Source of the DNA: Neptunicella plasticusilytica
Lineage (GTDB): Bacteria; Pseudomonadota; Gammaproteobacteria; Enterobacterales; Alteromonadaceae
Reading direction: 5' to 3'
DNA length: 64,000 nucleotides
Assembly (NCBI RefSeq): GCF_047922965.1
Contig: NZ_CP150481.1
Span: 3,410,001 to 3,474,000 of the forward strand
Shown: one piece after another, positions 17,590 through 25,412 of the stretch
Layout: the number at the start of each line of letters is the position of its first letter
Numbering within the stretch: position 1 is the first letter of the stretch
Position numbers and translations under genes: made by a program
The notes under the pieces: generated by a model
What the model was told of the DNA's origin: nothing
What the model saw: the letters and a program-made list of their open reading frames with translations, nothing else
Database searches by the model: none

Positions 17590-18261
17590 TGTACAACGAC
17601 ATTAAATTTGAGATCGGCGCCAACTGCGAGACTGAATTTAAGTCATTGCTTTTAAAAGAATAATTAAATCAAGCGTGAAGCGTTCGATTCAGGTTTATGC
17701 GTTCTGCTTTTCAGTGATAATTCGAATATTTAGAAAATGTTTAGGTGACTACCTGTTAATTTATGACTGGATAATACCGTCTGTATAAAATACTCAGACT
17801 CAATTGAATAAAACATGCGTTCTGATGAGCACTCGAACCTCTCGATCATTTCAGGAGACATTGTATTGCAGGTAGACAAATGTGACAAAATACTTATCGG
17901 CTGAGATATAGCCCTTGCTGGCAGTGTAGCGGAATCATCAAAATAACCCGCTAAGGGAAACGATAACCTTTCGAACCGCTCTATATAATCATGCTTCGAG
18001 AGAATACTAGTGTATGGAAAACGTCATTTCCTACGGCTAGGAAGTGTCTAGGTTAGCAGTGGCGATTCATCTGATATGGATTAGTCACAACTCAATCTGA
18101 CACTTTCATTGATCGAGCTGAATCAAGCCTGACAGTCTCTTGTGTACGTATTGCAGACACTTGCAGTATGATAAATCAATTGGTTTAGTGTGCGATTAAC
18201 GGAAGTTCAGCACTTGTCTAATAATGATAGAATAATGCTAATTGTTTTAGAGAATCCGCTT
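17590..18261. other. Tn7-like left end and gene-free leader before merR
   Basis: Contains the terminal inverted repeat (17590-17615, including a TnsB-like site at 17598-17615), then AT-rich sequence with no credible gene (only short frames of about 30 codons). From 18094 it holds the left inverted repeat of the mer cassette. Further TnsB sites are likely but too degenerate to place with confidence. Confidence 0.7.
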
Positions 18262-18639
18262 ATGAAAACCATTGGAACGCTGGCTAAAGAACTAGACATT
18301 AGCGTAGAAACAATCCGATTTTATGAACGTAAAGGACTTATCGTACAGCCACTAAAACCTGATAGTGGTTATCGCATGTATGACGACACCCATGTGAGTC
18401 AACTTAAATTCATATTAAAAGCTAAAGCCTTGGGCTTTACACTTGATGAAGTCGCTTCGCTCATGACGATGAGTGGAAACTGCGCTGATGTCGAATCGAT
18501 GGGATTACAAAAACTTAAGTTGATTCGAGAGAAAATTGCTATTTTGCAGCGGCTAGAACATGTGATTCAAGATATGACAAATTCTTGTAAAGCCAACCAT
18601 GACCCTAATTCCTGCCCAATAATCAATTCGCTCAATTAA
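18262..18639 (+). CDS. merR: Mercury-responsive regulator MerR
   Basis: 125 residues. The N-terminal MerR helix-turn-helix reads IGTLAKELDISVETIRFYER, followed by GLIVQP and SGYRMYD. The three mercury-binding cysteines are C74, C109 and C118, with the same 35- and 9-residue spacing as the classic MerR (C82, C117, C126). The ATG at 18262 gives the standard N-terminus; an upstream in-frame extension to 18190 does not fit. It would activate the merC promoter at 18643-18674 in the presence of Hg(II). Unusually for proteobacteria, merR is co-directional with its target. Confidence 0.93.
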   Translation: MKTIGTLAKELDISVETIRFYERKGLIVQPLKPDSGYRMYDDTHVSQLKFILKAKALGFTLDEVASLMTMSGNCADVESMGLQKLKLIREKIAILQRLEHVIQDMTNSCKANHDPNSCPIINSLN

Positions 18640-18642
18640 CTA

Positions 18643-18674
18643 TTGACTCCGTACCTATGTACGGAGTTTAGACT
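18643..18674 (+). promoter_or_regulatory. MerR operator and over-spaced mer promoter
   Basis: TTGACT (18643-18648) and a -10 (TTAGAC/TAGACT around 18668-18674) are separated by about 19-20 bases. Between them is the dyad ACTCCGTAC-CTAT-GTACGGAGT. The long spacer and this dyad are the hallmark of MerR-type promoters. Confidence 0.9.
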
Positions 18675-18695
18675 ACCTCAAAAGTAGAGGTAATT

Positions 18696-19085
18696 ATGAT
18701 GAATAAAATTCTAGATAAAGTAGGCTCTGGTGGCGTTTGGCTAGCCGCACTTAGCTGCACAGCATGTTTCCCCGCACTTGGTTCACTAGCATCAGCTTTA
18801 GGGCTTGGTTTTCTATCACATTTTGAAGGAATAGCGGTTAATACTTTATTACCATTGTTTGCTGCGCTCGCTTTATTGGTCAACTCGTACAACTGGTATC
18901 AACATAAGCATGTGGTAAGGGGCATATTAAGTGTAATTGGCCCAATTGCAGTATTGCTGACTCTTTATCCACTGTGGCAATACGACTGGAGCACTTACTT
19001 ATTTTACTTTGGGATCACATGGATGGTATTTATGTCAGTATTGGATGTCGTTAAGCCAGTTAAGGAACCCGTATGCGAGGTATAG
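18696..19085 (+). CDS. merC: Mercuric transporter MerC
   Basis: 129 residues, inner-membrane Hg(II) uptake protein with four membrane helices. The cysteine pair C21-T-A-C24 in LSCTACFPALGSLASALGLG binds mercury; GFLSHFEG and LLPLFAALALL follow as in known MerC. AGAGG lies upstream. No mercuric reductase (merA) is in the window, so transported mercury would have to be reduced by an enzyme encoded elsewhere, or the cassette is incomplete. Confidence 0.92.
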   Translation: MMNKILDKVGSGGVWLAALSCTACFPALGSLASALGLGFLSHFEGIAVNTLLPLFAALALLVNSYNWYQHKHVVRGILSVIGPIAVLLTLYPLWQYDWSTYLFYFGITWMVFMSVLDVVKPVKEPVCEV

Positions 19086-19291
19086 AATTGGAATCTAAGA
19101 TTACTTGTCCCGAGTGCGGCTTTAGTAAGGTCGAGACCATGCCAACAAACGCTTGCCAGTGGTATTACGAATGTGAGGGATGCAAAGCGCTACTCAAGCC
19201 TTTAATAGGTGATTGTTGCGTTTATTGCTCTTTTGGGACTGTTAAGTGCCCACCTATTCAAGAAGGAAGTAGTTGCTGCAATAAATCTTAA
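19073..19291 (+). CDS. GDCCVxC-domain small cysteine-rich protein
   Basis: 72 residues with the signature GDCCVYCSFGTVKCPPIQ plus an N-terminal CPECGF and a CEGC pair. Members of this family often accompany mer genes and some relatives contain selenocysteine; here the key position is an ordinary cysteine. The start ATG overlaps the merC stop, with AAGGA upstream, so it is coupled to merC. A metal-binding or chaperone role in mercury handling is inferred from context only. Confidence 0.85.
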   Translation: MRGIELESKITCPECGFSKVETMPTNACQWYYECEGCKALLKPLIGDCCVYCSFGTVKCPPIQEGSSCCNKS

Positions 19292-19413
19292 CGTCTGCTA
19301 ATGGCACAAATAGTAAGTCCGATATCAACCTTCTGAAGGTCTGCAATTTGTCTTTTGCTGCATGTCAGATTAGGTCGAAATTATCGAACAGAAGTGTCAG
19401 ATTAGATATGAGC

Positions 19414-19426
19414 TACTACATCTGAT
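19414..19426 (+). repeat. Left copy of 13-bp direct repeat flanking the ars transposon
   Basis: TACTACATCTGAT occurs here and again at 24872-24884, bracketing the ISNCY-type transposon. It is likely part of the target-site duplication; the IS1202 group is known for long duplications. Confidence 0.6.
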
Positions 19427-19567
19427 CACATGTTAACACCAAGCGATTTTGTCGTACTTTAATTACCAAGCGATTCTGTCGTAGTCGCTAATTACCAAGG
19501 GAAATTGACGGTTATCTTTAACCGTGTTCTTTGAATGTTTTGTTTGTGCATTTGAGGAACGCTAAGG

Positions 19568-21088
19568 ATGATTGTGTTGAATTCCAAAGCTCAATTGACA
19601 GTTGATGTCATCGCGAAAGTGGCTGAGCGTAAAATTACGATAGCCAATGCCACTAAGCTCCTCAATAAATCCAGACGTACTGTTGAACGGTATTTGCAGC
19701 GTTACCGAAGCCAAGGGTTACAGTTCGTTGTTCATGGAAACACAGGCAGCGAGCCAGTTAATAAAACGCCTGACAGCCTTAAGCAGCAAGTTCAGTCGCT
19801 AATCCGCGAGAAATACTATGACCTGAACTTGTTGCACCTCGCCGAGATGCTTGAGACTCACGAACACATTGTTGTTAAGCGCGAGACACTGCGTAAATGG
19901 GCACATGATATCCATCATGTTAAACGAGCCAAACGTAGACGCAGCCGTGTTCACAAACGCAGGGAACGGATGGATGCGCCCGGATTAATGCTGCAAATGG
20001 ATGGCAGCACACATCGTTGGTTCGGTGATAACAAGTCGTGTTTAATCGCGATGATTGACGATGCAAACAGCGATATCCACGCTGAATTCTTTCCGTCAGA
20101 AACGACTGAAGGGTGTATGAAAGTAATGCGCTCAGTCGTAGAGAAATTCGGTTTATTTAAAACCCTGTATGTTGACCGAGCGGGTATCTTCGGTGGCCCC
20201 AAACGCTGCAACTTCTCTCAGATGCAACGGGCATGTGAGGAGTTGGGGATTGAAATCATCTTCGCCAGCTCTCCTCAGGGCAAAGGTAGGATTGAACGTG
20301 CCTTCGATACCTTGCAAGACAGGTTGATACCGGAGCTACGACTCAACAAGATTACTGACATGGCTGGCGCGAATAGCTACCTCCAACACGTCTTCATTCC
20401 CCAGTTCTGGCGTAAAAACTTGGTCGTGAAATCAAGAACATCAGACACTGAGTATACGCCTGTAACACGCTACACCAATCTTTATGATATCTGCATCACC
20501 AAAGTCTACCGGAAAATCCGTAACGACCACACGTTTAGTTACAGGGGAAAACTCTACTTCATCGATTCACCGCTTAAGCACTCAATCGCAAATCAAAAAA
20601 TTGAAATCCGTACTGGAAAAAATAAGCGATTCGACGCTTTCTTCGCCGGACGGAAGCTACAGGTAACAGCAGTCACTGAGCCTGAAAAAGTGTCCTCGGA
20701 AGACCATGAGATCCAGAAGAAGCTTGAAGTATTGGCACTGGCTGACAGGCTTGGAAATGTGGCAGAAGCGTCCCGCCTTAGCGGCGTCTCCCGCGATACT
20801 ATTTACCGCCATCGTAAACTGATAAAGCAAGGTGGGATCGAGTCGCTAAAACGTCAAGAAACGACTGAGTTAAGGCACAAGAATTGTGTCGATACCAGTA
20901 TTGAACATACGGTAGTGAATTTCTCACTCGCTAATCCCCACCTCGGCCAACAAAAAGTGGCTAGACAAATAAACGCTGAGTTTGGGTTTGACATTAGTTC
21001 CAATGGAGTACGCGGCATATGGCTTAGACAGAAGATGAACACCGTAGCCTTGCGGATTACACGTTCACAATCGATAAGCACAACATAA
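19568..21088 (+). CDS. ISNCY-family DDE transposase with extra C-terminal helix-turn-helix
   Basis: 506 residues. The N-terminal HTH (residues 10-50: ITIANATKLLNKSRRTVERY) is followed by a basic linker and a DDE integrase core with D145 (LMLQMDGSTHRWFG), D203 (LYVDRAGIFGG) and E243 (QGKGRIERAFDTLQ). Residues ~380-490 form a second HTH unit (NVAEASRLSGVSRDTIYRH ... NPHLGQQKVARQINAEFG) like the N-terminus of IS481/IS3-type integrases, which is unexpected at this end of the protein. It should mobilise the surrounding ars transposon, whose end motifs start about 50 bases upstream of the ATG. Confidence 0.9.
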   Translation: MIVLNSKAQLTVDVIAKVAERKITIANATKLLNKSRRTVERYLQRYRSQGLQFVVHGNTGSEPVNKTPDSLKQQVQSLIREKYYDLNLLHLAEMLETHEHIVVKRETLRKWAHDIHHVKRAKRRRSRVHKRRERMDAPGLMLQMDGSTHRWFGDNKSCLIAMIDDANSDIHAEFFPSETTEGCMKVMRSVVEKFGLFKTLYVDRAGIFGGPKRCNFSQMQRACEELGIEIIFASSPQGKGRIERAFDTLQDRLIPELRLNKITDMAGANSYLQHVFIPQFWRKNLVVKSRTSDTEYTPVTRYTNLYDICITKVYRKIRNDHTFSYRGKLYFIDSPLKHSIANQKIEIRTGKNKRFDAFFAGRKLQVTAVTEPEKVSSEDHEIQKKLEVLALADRLGNVAEASRLSGVSRDTIYRHRKLIKQGGIESLKRQETTELRHKNCVDTSIEHTVVNFSLANPHLGQQKVARQINAEFGFDISSNGVRGIWLRQKMNTVALRITRSQSISTT

Positions 21089-21101
21089 CGCTATTGCAGC
21101 A

Positions 21102-21150
21102 TTGACATATGAAAATTCACATATACTATATTTCACATATATGTTTTGAG
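21102..21150 (+). promoter_or_regulatory. ars operon promoter and probable ArsR operator
   Basis: TTGACA at 21102-21107 with a TATA-rich -10 near 21125-21132. The stretch contains repeated TTCACATATA words and a CATATG/CATATATG dyad, suited to ArsR binding, directly ahead of arsR. Confidence 0.6.
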
Positions 21151-21161
21151 GTATGTGAAAT

Positions 21162-21494
21162 ATGAGTCCACTACAATTTTTCAAATGTATGTCTGATGAC
21201 ACCAGATTGAAATCTGTTCTGATTATCAATCAACTCGAAGAAGCTTGCGTGTGCGATCTGATGGCTGCGCTTGATCTTGACCAGCCAAAAGTTTCACGTC
21301 ATTTAGCTGAGTTACGCAAATGCAATATTTTACAGGACGAGCGTCGCGGCAAATGGGTGTATTACCAACTTCATAAGCAGCTACCTGATTGGGCCAAAGC
21401 GGTTATCAGCCAAACTGCTGACAACAATAACGACTATTTTTTAGACGCTCTGTCGAAACTGAATGCCTCAAAACAACAAGTTTCATCCTGCTAA
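21162..21494 (+). CDS. arsR: Arsenite-responsive repressor ArsR
   Basis: 110 residues, winged-helix repressor released by As(III). The metal-site motif is EEACVCDLMAALDL, with the DNA-reading helix in QPKVSRHLAELRKCNILQDERRGKWVYY. A further Cys lies at the C-terminus (QQVSSC). It is first in the ars operon, 15 bases before arsC, and controls it through the dyad at about 21107-21150. Confidence 0.95.
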   Translation: MSPLQFFKCMSDDTRLKSVLIINQLEEACVCDLMAALDLDQPKVSRHLAELRKCNILQDERRGKWVYYQLHKQLPDWAKAVISQTADNNNDYFLDALSKLNASKQQVSSC

Positions 21495-21509
21495 TTACAA
21501 GGAACTTAC

Positions 21510-21980
21510 ATGAAAATTCTTTATATCTGCACGCATAACCGTTGTAGAAGTATCTTATCTGAAGCTATCACTAATCATGTGGCTGGTGACCGTATTATTG
21601 CAAAAAGTGCGGGAAGCCAGCCCTCAGGCGTGGTTCATCCACTCTCTATCCATTACCTGAAAGAGGCCAACATTTCTGTTGACGGCCTGCAAAGTCAATC
21701 ATGGGACGAGTTTGAGGATTTCAAACCTGACGTGGTTGTGACTGTTTGTGACTCTGCTGCCGGAGAAGCCTGTCCTGTATGGTTTGGCAATTCTGTCAAA
21801 GTTCATTGGGGATTGGCTGATCCTTCTAAAATTGAAGGGAGTGAGGAAGAAAAAGCCGAGGGCTTCCGTGCGTGTATTGCCGAGATTACTGAGCGGGTTA
21901 ACAAATTAATTCCAATAGCTGAGAAAAACCTTACTCCAGCAGAGCTTAAATCCGAACTAGCAAAACTAGGGGCGCAGTAG
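21510..21980 (+). CDS. arsC: Arsenate reductase, low-molecular-weight phosphatase (thioredoxin-type) fold
   Basis: 156 residues. Reduces arsenate to arsenite through a cysteine relay: the P-loop CTHNRCRS with C7 and R13, then C80 and C88 in VTVCDSAAGEACPVW. The family uses thioredoxin or glutaredoxin as electron donor. It follows arsR by 15 bases and precedes arsH by 3. This operon also has a second, unrelated glutaredoxin-type arsenate reductase at its end, so reduction capacity is duplicated. Confidence 0.94.
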   Translation: MKILYICTHNRCRSILSEAITNHVAGDRIIAKSAGSQPSGVVHPLSIHYLKEANISVDGLQSQSWDEFEDFKPDVVVTVCDSAAGEACPVWFGNSVKVHWGLADPSKIEGSEEEKAEGFRACIAEITERVNKLIPIAEKNLTPAELKSELAKLGAQ

Positions 21981-21983
21981 GTA

Positions 21984-22700
21984 ATGACTCAGGACATCAC
22001 CCTTCCGAATATTGATGAAACACAGTTCGATATTCCAACGTTTGAGAAGTGCCAGAGTACACAGGTAGACCATGCACCGCGAATTCTTCTGCTTTACGGA
22101 TCACTACGTAAACGCTCATTCAGTCGCCTTGTAATTGAAGAATGCGCTCGCCTACTAACGCGAATGGGCGCAGAGGTAAAAATCTTTAATCCCCAAGGGC
22201 TACCACAAACTGACACAGAAGATGAAAATCATCCCAAGGTGAAAGAACTCAGAGACCTCATGATGTGGTCAGAGGGGCAAGTATGGTGCTCACCTGAGCG
22301 TCATGGCTCGATGACCAGTATTTTCAAAAGTCAGATTGACTGGGTGCCGCTGAGTATTGGTGCCGTGCGCCCTACGCAAGGGAAAACTCTCGCTGTAATG
22401 CAAGTTTGCGGCGGTTCACAGTCGTTTAATGTTGTAAATCAGTTGCGTGTTCTTGGTCGCTGGATGCGCATGGTTACTATCCCAAATCAGTCTAGTGTGG
22501 CAAAAGCGTTTCTTGAGTTTGACGAGAACGACAGAATGAAAGCTTCTTCTTATTACAATCGCATTGTTGATGTGATGGAAGAGCTGATGAAGTTCACTTT
22601 ATTACTCAGGAACAATAAAGACTATTTCGTAGACAGGTATTCTGAACGTGTTGAGTCGGCTGAGCAGTTAAGCCAGCGCGTGAATCAGCGTTCAATTTAA
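21984..22700 (+). CDS. arsH: ArsH, NADPH-dependent FMN reductase / organoarsenical oxidase
   Basis: 238 residues, flavodoxin-like. Key phrases are RILLLYGSLRKRSFSRLVIEEC (FMN phosphate loop), SPERHGSMTSIFKSQIDWVP and GKTLAVMQVCGGSQSFN. ArsH oxidises trivalent methyl- or aromatic arsenicals to less toxic pentavalent forms. It follows arsC directly and precedes the efflux pump by 9 bases, so all are one transcript. Confidence 0.95.
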   Translation: MTQDITLPNIDETQFDIPTFEKCQSTQVDHAPRILLLYGSLRKRSFSRLVIEECARLLTRMGAEVKIFNPQGLPQTDTEDENHPKVKELRDLMMWSEGQVWCSPERHGSMTSIFKSQIDWVPLSIGAVRPTQGKTLAVMQVCGGSQSFNVVNQLRVLGRWMRMVTIPNQSSVAKAFLEFDENDRMKASSYYNRIVDVMEELMKFTLLLRNNKDYFVDRYSERVESAEQLSQRVNQRSI

Positions 22701-22709
22701 GGAGGATTT

Positions 22710-23726
22710 ATGGGTTTATTTGAACGCTATTTGTCGGTATGGGTGGGTATTGCCATCGTGGTCGGTATCTTTTTGGGCAGCGTCGCACCTGATGCATTTG
22801 CTGTTATCGCTAGTATTGAGTATGCGCACGTTAATTTAGTCATTGCGGTACTTATCTGGTTAATGATTTATCCCATGATGGTACAGATTGACTTTTCTTC
22901 ACTGAAAGATGTCGGCAAAAAGCCAAAAGGTCTTGCCCTTACACTGGTGATTAACTGGTTAATTAAGCCATTCACAATGGCATTTCTTGGCTGGCTGTTC
23001 TTTAAAGGATTGTTTGCTGACTGGGTAGACCCACAAACGGCAACTGAATACATAGCAGGCATGATTTTACTCGGTGTTGCGCCATGTACCGCTATGGTAT
23101 TTGTCTGGAGTCAGCTCACCAAGGGTGATGCGAACTACACACTGGTACAAGTATCCATTAACGACATTATCATGATCTTTGCCTTTGCGCCGATTGCCGG
23201 AATGCTGCTAGGTGTAACTGACATAACCGTACCTTGGGATACATTGTTCCTGTCAGTAGTATTGTATGTGCTTATTCCCCTTGTTGCAGGTGCAATAACC
23301 CGTAAAAAGCTGGATAAGGCAGATGACCATTCACGGCTCAATCAGTTTTTAGCAACGATGAAACCTTGGTCAATTATTGGTTTACTAGCAACCGTTGTTT
23401 TACTGTTTGGCTTTCAGTCAGAGACCATACTGGCGAAACCTCAGGCGATTGTGCTAATTGCCATACCCTTGCTGATTCAGACTTATGGCATTTTTGCTAT
23501 CGCTTACTTCATGGCAAAGCAAATGAAACTGCCGCATAACGTCGCTGCTCCCGCCTGCATGATTGGTACATCAAACTTTTTTGAGTTAGCCGTTGCAGTG
23601 GCAATTTCGTTATTTGGGCTACATTCAGGCGCAGCATTGGCGACTGTCGTGGGTGTATTGGTTGAAGTACCAGTGATGCTGTCTCTGGTATGGTTTGCCA
23701 ACCGCACACGTCATTGGTTTGCATAG
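22710..23726 (+). CDS. acr3: Arsenite efflux transporter, ACR3 family
   Basis: 338 residues, ten membrane helices. Exports As(OH)3 across the inner membrane using the proton-motive force. The conserved essential cysteine lies in GVAPCTAMVFVWSQLTKGDANYT, and PAPACMIGTSNFFE-like residues (APACMIGTSNFFELAVAVAI) occur near the C-terminus, as in all ACR3 pumps. AGGAGG lies upstream of the ATG. Confidence 0.95.
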   Translation: MGLFERYLSVWVGIAIVVGIFLGSVAPDAFAVIASIEYAHVNLVIAVLIWLMIYPMMVQIDFSSLKDVGKKPKGLALTLVINWLIKPFTMAFLGWLFFKGLFADWVDPQTATEYIAGMILLGVAPCTAMVFVWSQLTKGDANYTLVQVSINDIIMIFAFAPIAGMLLGVTDITVPWDTLFLSVVLYVLIPLVAGAITRKKLDKADDHSRLNQFLATMKPWSIIGLLATVVLLFGFQSETILAKPQAIVLIAIPLLIQTYGIFAIAYFMAKQMKLPHNVAAPACMIGTSNFFELAVAVAISLFGLHSGAALATVVGVLVEVPVMLSLVWFANRTRHWFA

Positions 23727-23807
23727 AGTAAAACTGCATGGCGTAGCCACTTCGGCACAATACTGTTGATTGGCTGCGCATCATGTAAAAAGTGAGACGT
23801 TAATACT

Positions 23808-24296
23808 GTGAATACGATCATCCGCGCAGCAACGCTTGGCGATGTAACGGAGCTGTGTTTTATCTACAATTCTGGTATCAAGTCGGGACTTGCAACATTT
23901 GAAACTGAGCTACGACGAGAAGATACCGTTATGAAATGGTTATCAATGCCAAATAAATATCCGGTACTCGTCGCCGAAGCAGAAGATCAGGCAATAGGCT
24001 TTGCTAGACTGACAGAATACCGACCTCGCGAATGCTACCGATCCATCGCTGAGTTTTCTATCTACATTTCTGAAAGCGCAAGGGGCAATGGAGTGGGTGC
24101 TAAGCTGTTAGCTGCATTGCTATTAAGTGCCAAAGATATCGGATTTAATAAAGTTTTGTCGCGCATATTCACATTTAATCACGCCAGTTTAGCGCTGTGT
24201 AAAAAGCTGGGGTTCAGGCAAGTAGGAGTATATGAGCGTCATGGGCAGCTCAATGGCAAATGGCTCGATGTAGTGATTGTCGAAAAACTATTGTGA
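23808..24296 (+). CDS. ArsN-like GNAT acetyltransferase (arsinothricin/phosphinothricin resistance type)
   Basis: 162 residues, single GNAT domain. Recognisable are IRAATLGDVTELCFIYN, the acetyl-CoA loop SESARGNGVGAKLLAAL, and the closing LCKKLGFRQVGVYERHGQLNGKWLDVVIVEKLL, the family pattern of phosphinothricin and ArsN1 acetyltransferases. In an ars operon the likely job is to acetylate arsinothricin, an organoarsenical antibiotic. The start is GTG with a weak ribosome site, 81 bases after acr3. Substrate choice is inference from context. Confidence 0.82.
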   Translation: MNTIIRAATLGDVTELCFIYNSGIKSGLATFETELRREDTVMKWLSMPNKYPVLVAEAEDQAIGFARLTEYRPRECYRSIAEFSIYISESARGNGVGAKLLAALLLSAKDIGFNKVLSRIFTFNHASLALCKKLGFRQVGVYERHGQLNGKWLDVVIVEKLL

Positions 24297-24325
24297 ATTA
24301 AAGAAGCGAATTTAAAGGAAATGGC

Positions 24326-24745
24326 ATGATTGTTATTCACCACAATCCCGAATGCGGTACATCAAGAAATGTACTCAAAATTATCCAAGACGCAGGCTAT
24401 GCACCTGTCATTGTAGAGTATGTCAAAGAGGGTTGGACGCGAAACCAGCTTTTGGGGCTTTTTGCGGCGGCGAATATGACTCCTCGTGAAGCACTGAGAA
24501 CGACGAAATCTCCAGCGCAAGAACTGGGCTTGCTTGACGAGAATGTTACTGATGAAGCACTTATCGCCGCTATGCTTGAACATCCGGTGTTAGTCAATCG
24601 ACCTATCGTCTGCTCGCCAAAAGGCGTTAAGTTATGCAGACCAAGTGAAGCTGTTCTGGATCTACTTGATAACTGGCCTTCTAGTCCTTATTTTAAAGAG
24701 GATGGAGAAAAAATTTTGGACGAAAAAGGCCACCGGATAATTTAA
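24326..24745 (+). CDS. arsC: Arsenate reductase, glutaredoxin-dependent (ArsC)
   Basis: 139 residues. Catalytic C10 in HHNPECGTSRN, and the arsenate-binding arginines R58, R92 (NRPIV) and R105 correspond to R60, R94 and R107 of the plasmid R773 enzyme with a constant 2-residue offset. It closes the ars operon, with AAGGAA upstream of the ATG. It belongs to a different fold from the arsC at 21510; both carrying out the same reaction in one operon is notable. Confidence 0.94.
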   Translation: MIVIHHNPECGTSRNVLKIIQDAGYAPVIVEYVKEGWTRNQLLGLFAAANMTPREALRTTKSPAQELGLLDENVTDEALIAAMLEHPVLVNRPIVCSPKGVKLCRPSEAVLDLLDNWPSSPYFKEDGEKILDEKGHRII

Positions 24746-24825
24746 GTGAGCAAAACCCGATTAATCAACCTCGCCCTAAATTTGAGACGAGTTTGCATAA
24801 ATACGCCGAGTCCTGCTAATGTGAT

Positions 24826-24870
24826 TACGACAAAATCGCTTGGTACTTATACCGTCAGTATCCCTTGGTA
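24826..24870. repeat. Right-end inverted motifs of the ars transposon
   Basis: Two inverted copies of the left-end motifs: TACGACAAAATCGCTTGGTA (24826-24845) and the ACCGTCAGTATCCCTTGGTA variant ending at 24870. They mark the right end of the ISNCY-type transposon; no gene lies in the 182 bases between arsC and the next gene. Confidence 0.8.
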
Positions 24871-24871
24871 A

Positions 24872-24884
24872 TACTACATCTGAT
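24872..24884 (+). repeat. Right copy of the 13-bp direct repeat flanking the ars transposon
   Basis: TACTACATCTGAT, identical to 19414-19426. Confidence 0.6.
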
Positions 24885-24927
24885 AATACTGCACACAAAG
24901 GTTGTTTTGTCCACTGAGGAGAAAAGC

Positions 24928-25284
24928 TTAACGTTGCTTTTTTCTTGCTATTAATGATTCCACTTCGTTCATATCCTCTTTACTATAAAGTGAAGCCATC
25001 GGCTTCAGCTCGTCTAACATTGCCAGACCAATTTTTTCACTATTTTCAAATGACTCCATACCGTCAAAGAATGAAAGGGCAACTTGTTGTCGCGTGACTA
25101 TATCTTCGATAAGCGCTCCTAAAGCGCTTTCTGAGAAAGCATAAAACCAGTCGCTTTCTCCGACGATCACTTTAATCCCTTTAGCCGCACTGGCAACGAG
25201 GTATGGTAAAGCTTGAGAGTCTGAATCGTAGTTAAGCTCCGCACTTACGAGTTGCGATATGTCGATATTTGTCAAGCTAGACAT
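24928..25284 (-). CDS. Hypothetical protein, 118 residues
   Basis: Acidic, probably soluble. It reads MSSLTNIDISQLVSAELNYD, then VASAAKGIKVIVGESDWFYAF and a C-terminal helix ending SLIARKKQR. An unusual run of eight G residues stands immediately before the ATG and provides the only ribosome-site-like signal. No family recognised. It lies between the ars transposon and a diguanylate cyclase on the same strand, 128 bases from it. Confidence 0.55.
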   Translation of the reverse strand: MSSLTNIDISQLVSAELNYDSDSQALPYLVASAAKGIKVIVGESDWFYAFSESALGALIEDIVTRQQVALSFFDGMESFENSEKIGLAMLDELKPMASLYSKEDMNEVESLIARKKQR

Positions 25285-25412
25285 TCCCCCCCCTTTTCCA
25301 TTTTCTAATTTGGCCTATCTAAAGTGTAGACCATCGGCAATTCAAGCGTTACCCATAATGACAGTTGTTGATTGTCTTTCTCAAACGTTAATGGCAAAGC
25401 CCATTTCATCAT

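Larger units (their letters stand above)
18094..19403. mobile_element. Mercury cassette bounded by imperfect inverted repeats, no transposase
   Basis: The left edge (18094-18135) begins AATCTGACACTT and ends with an inner CTGACA. The right edge (19362-19403), reversed, begins with the same 12 bases and also has the inner CTGACA at the same distance; overall about 25 of 42 positions match. Only merR, merC and a small Cys-rich gene lie inside. The two-motif ends resemble the repeated ends of IS21-like elements, but no transposase is present, so it could be a non-autonomous unit or a relic. Confidence 0.5.
19427..24871. mobile_element. ISNCY (IS1202-like) transposon carrying arsenic resistance genes
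   Basis: About 5.4 kb between direct repeats. The left end holds three copies of a motif: ACCAAGCGATTTTGTCGTA at 19438, ACCAAGCGATTCTGTCGTA at 19465, and TACCAAGGGAAATTGACGGT from 19493. The right end has the same two motif types inverted, at 24826-24845 and 24849-24870. Inside are one DDE transposase and arsR, arsC, arsH, acr3, an arsN-like gene and a second arsC. A passenger-bearing IS of this family is unusual. Confidence 0.78.

Noticed and set aside
17568..17663. 31-codon frame across the transposon left end
   Set aside because: It straddles the element boundary and has no ribosome site or recognisable product.
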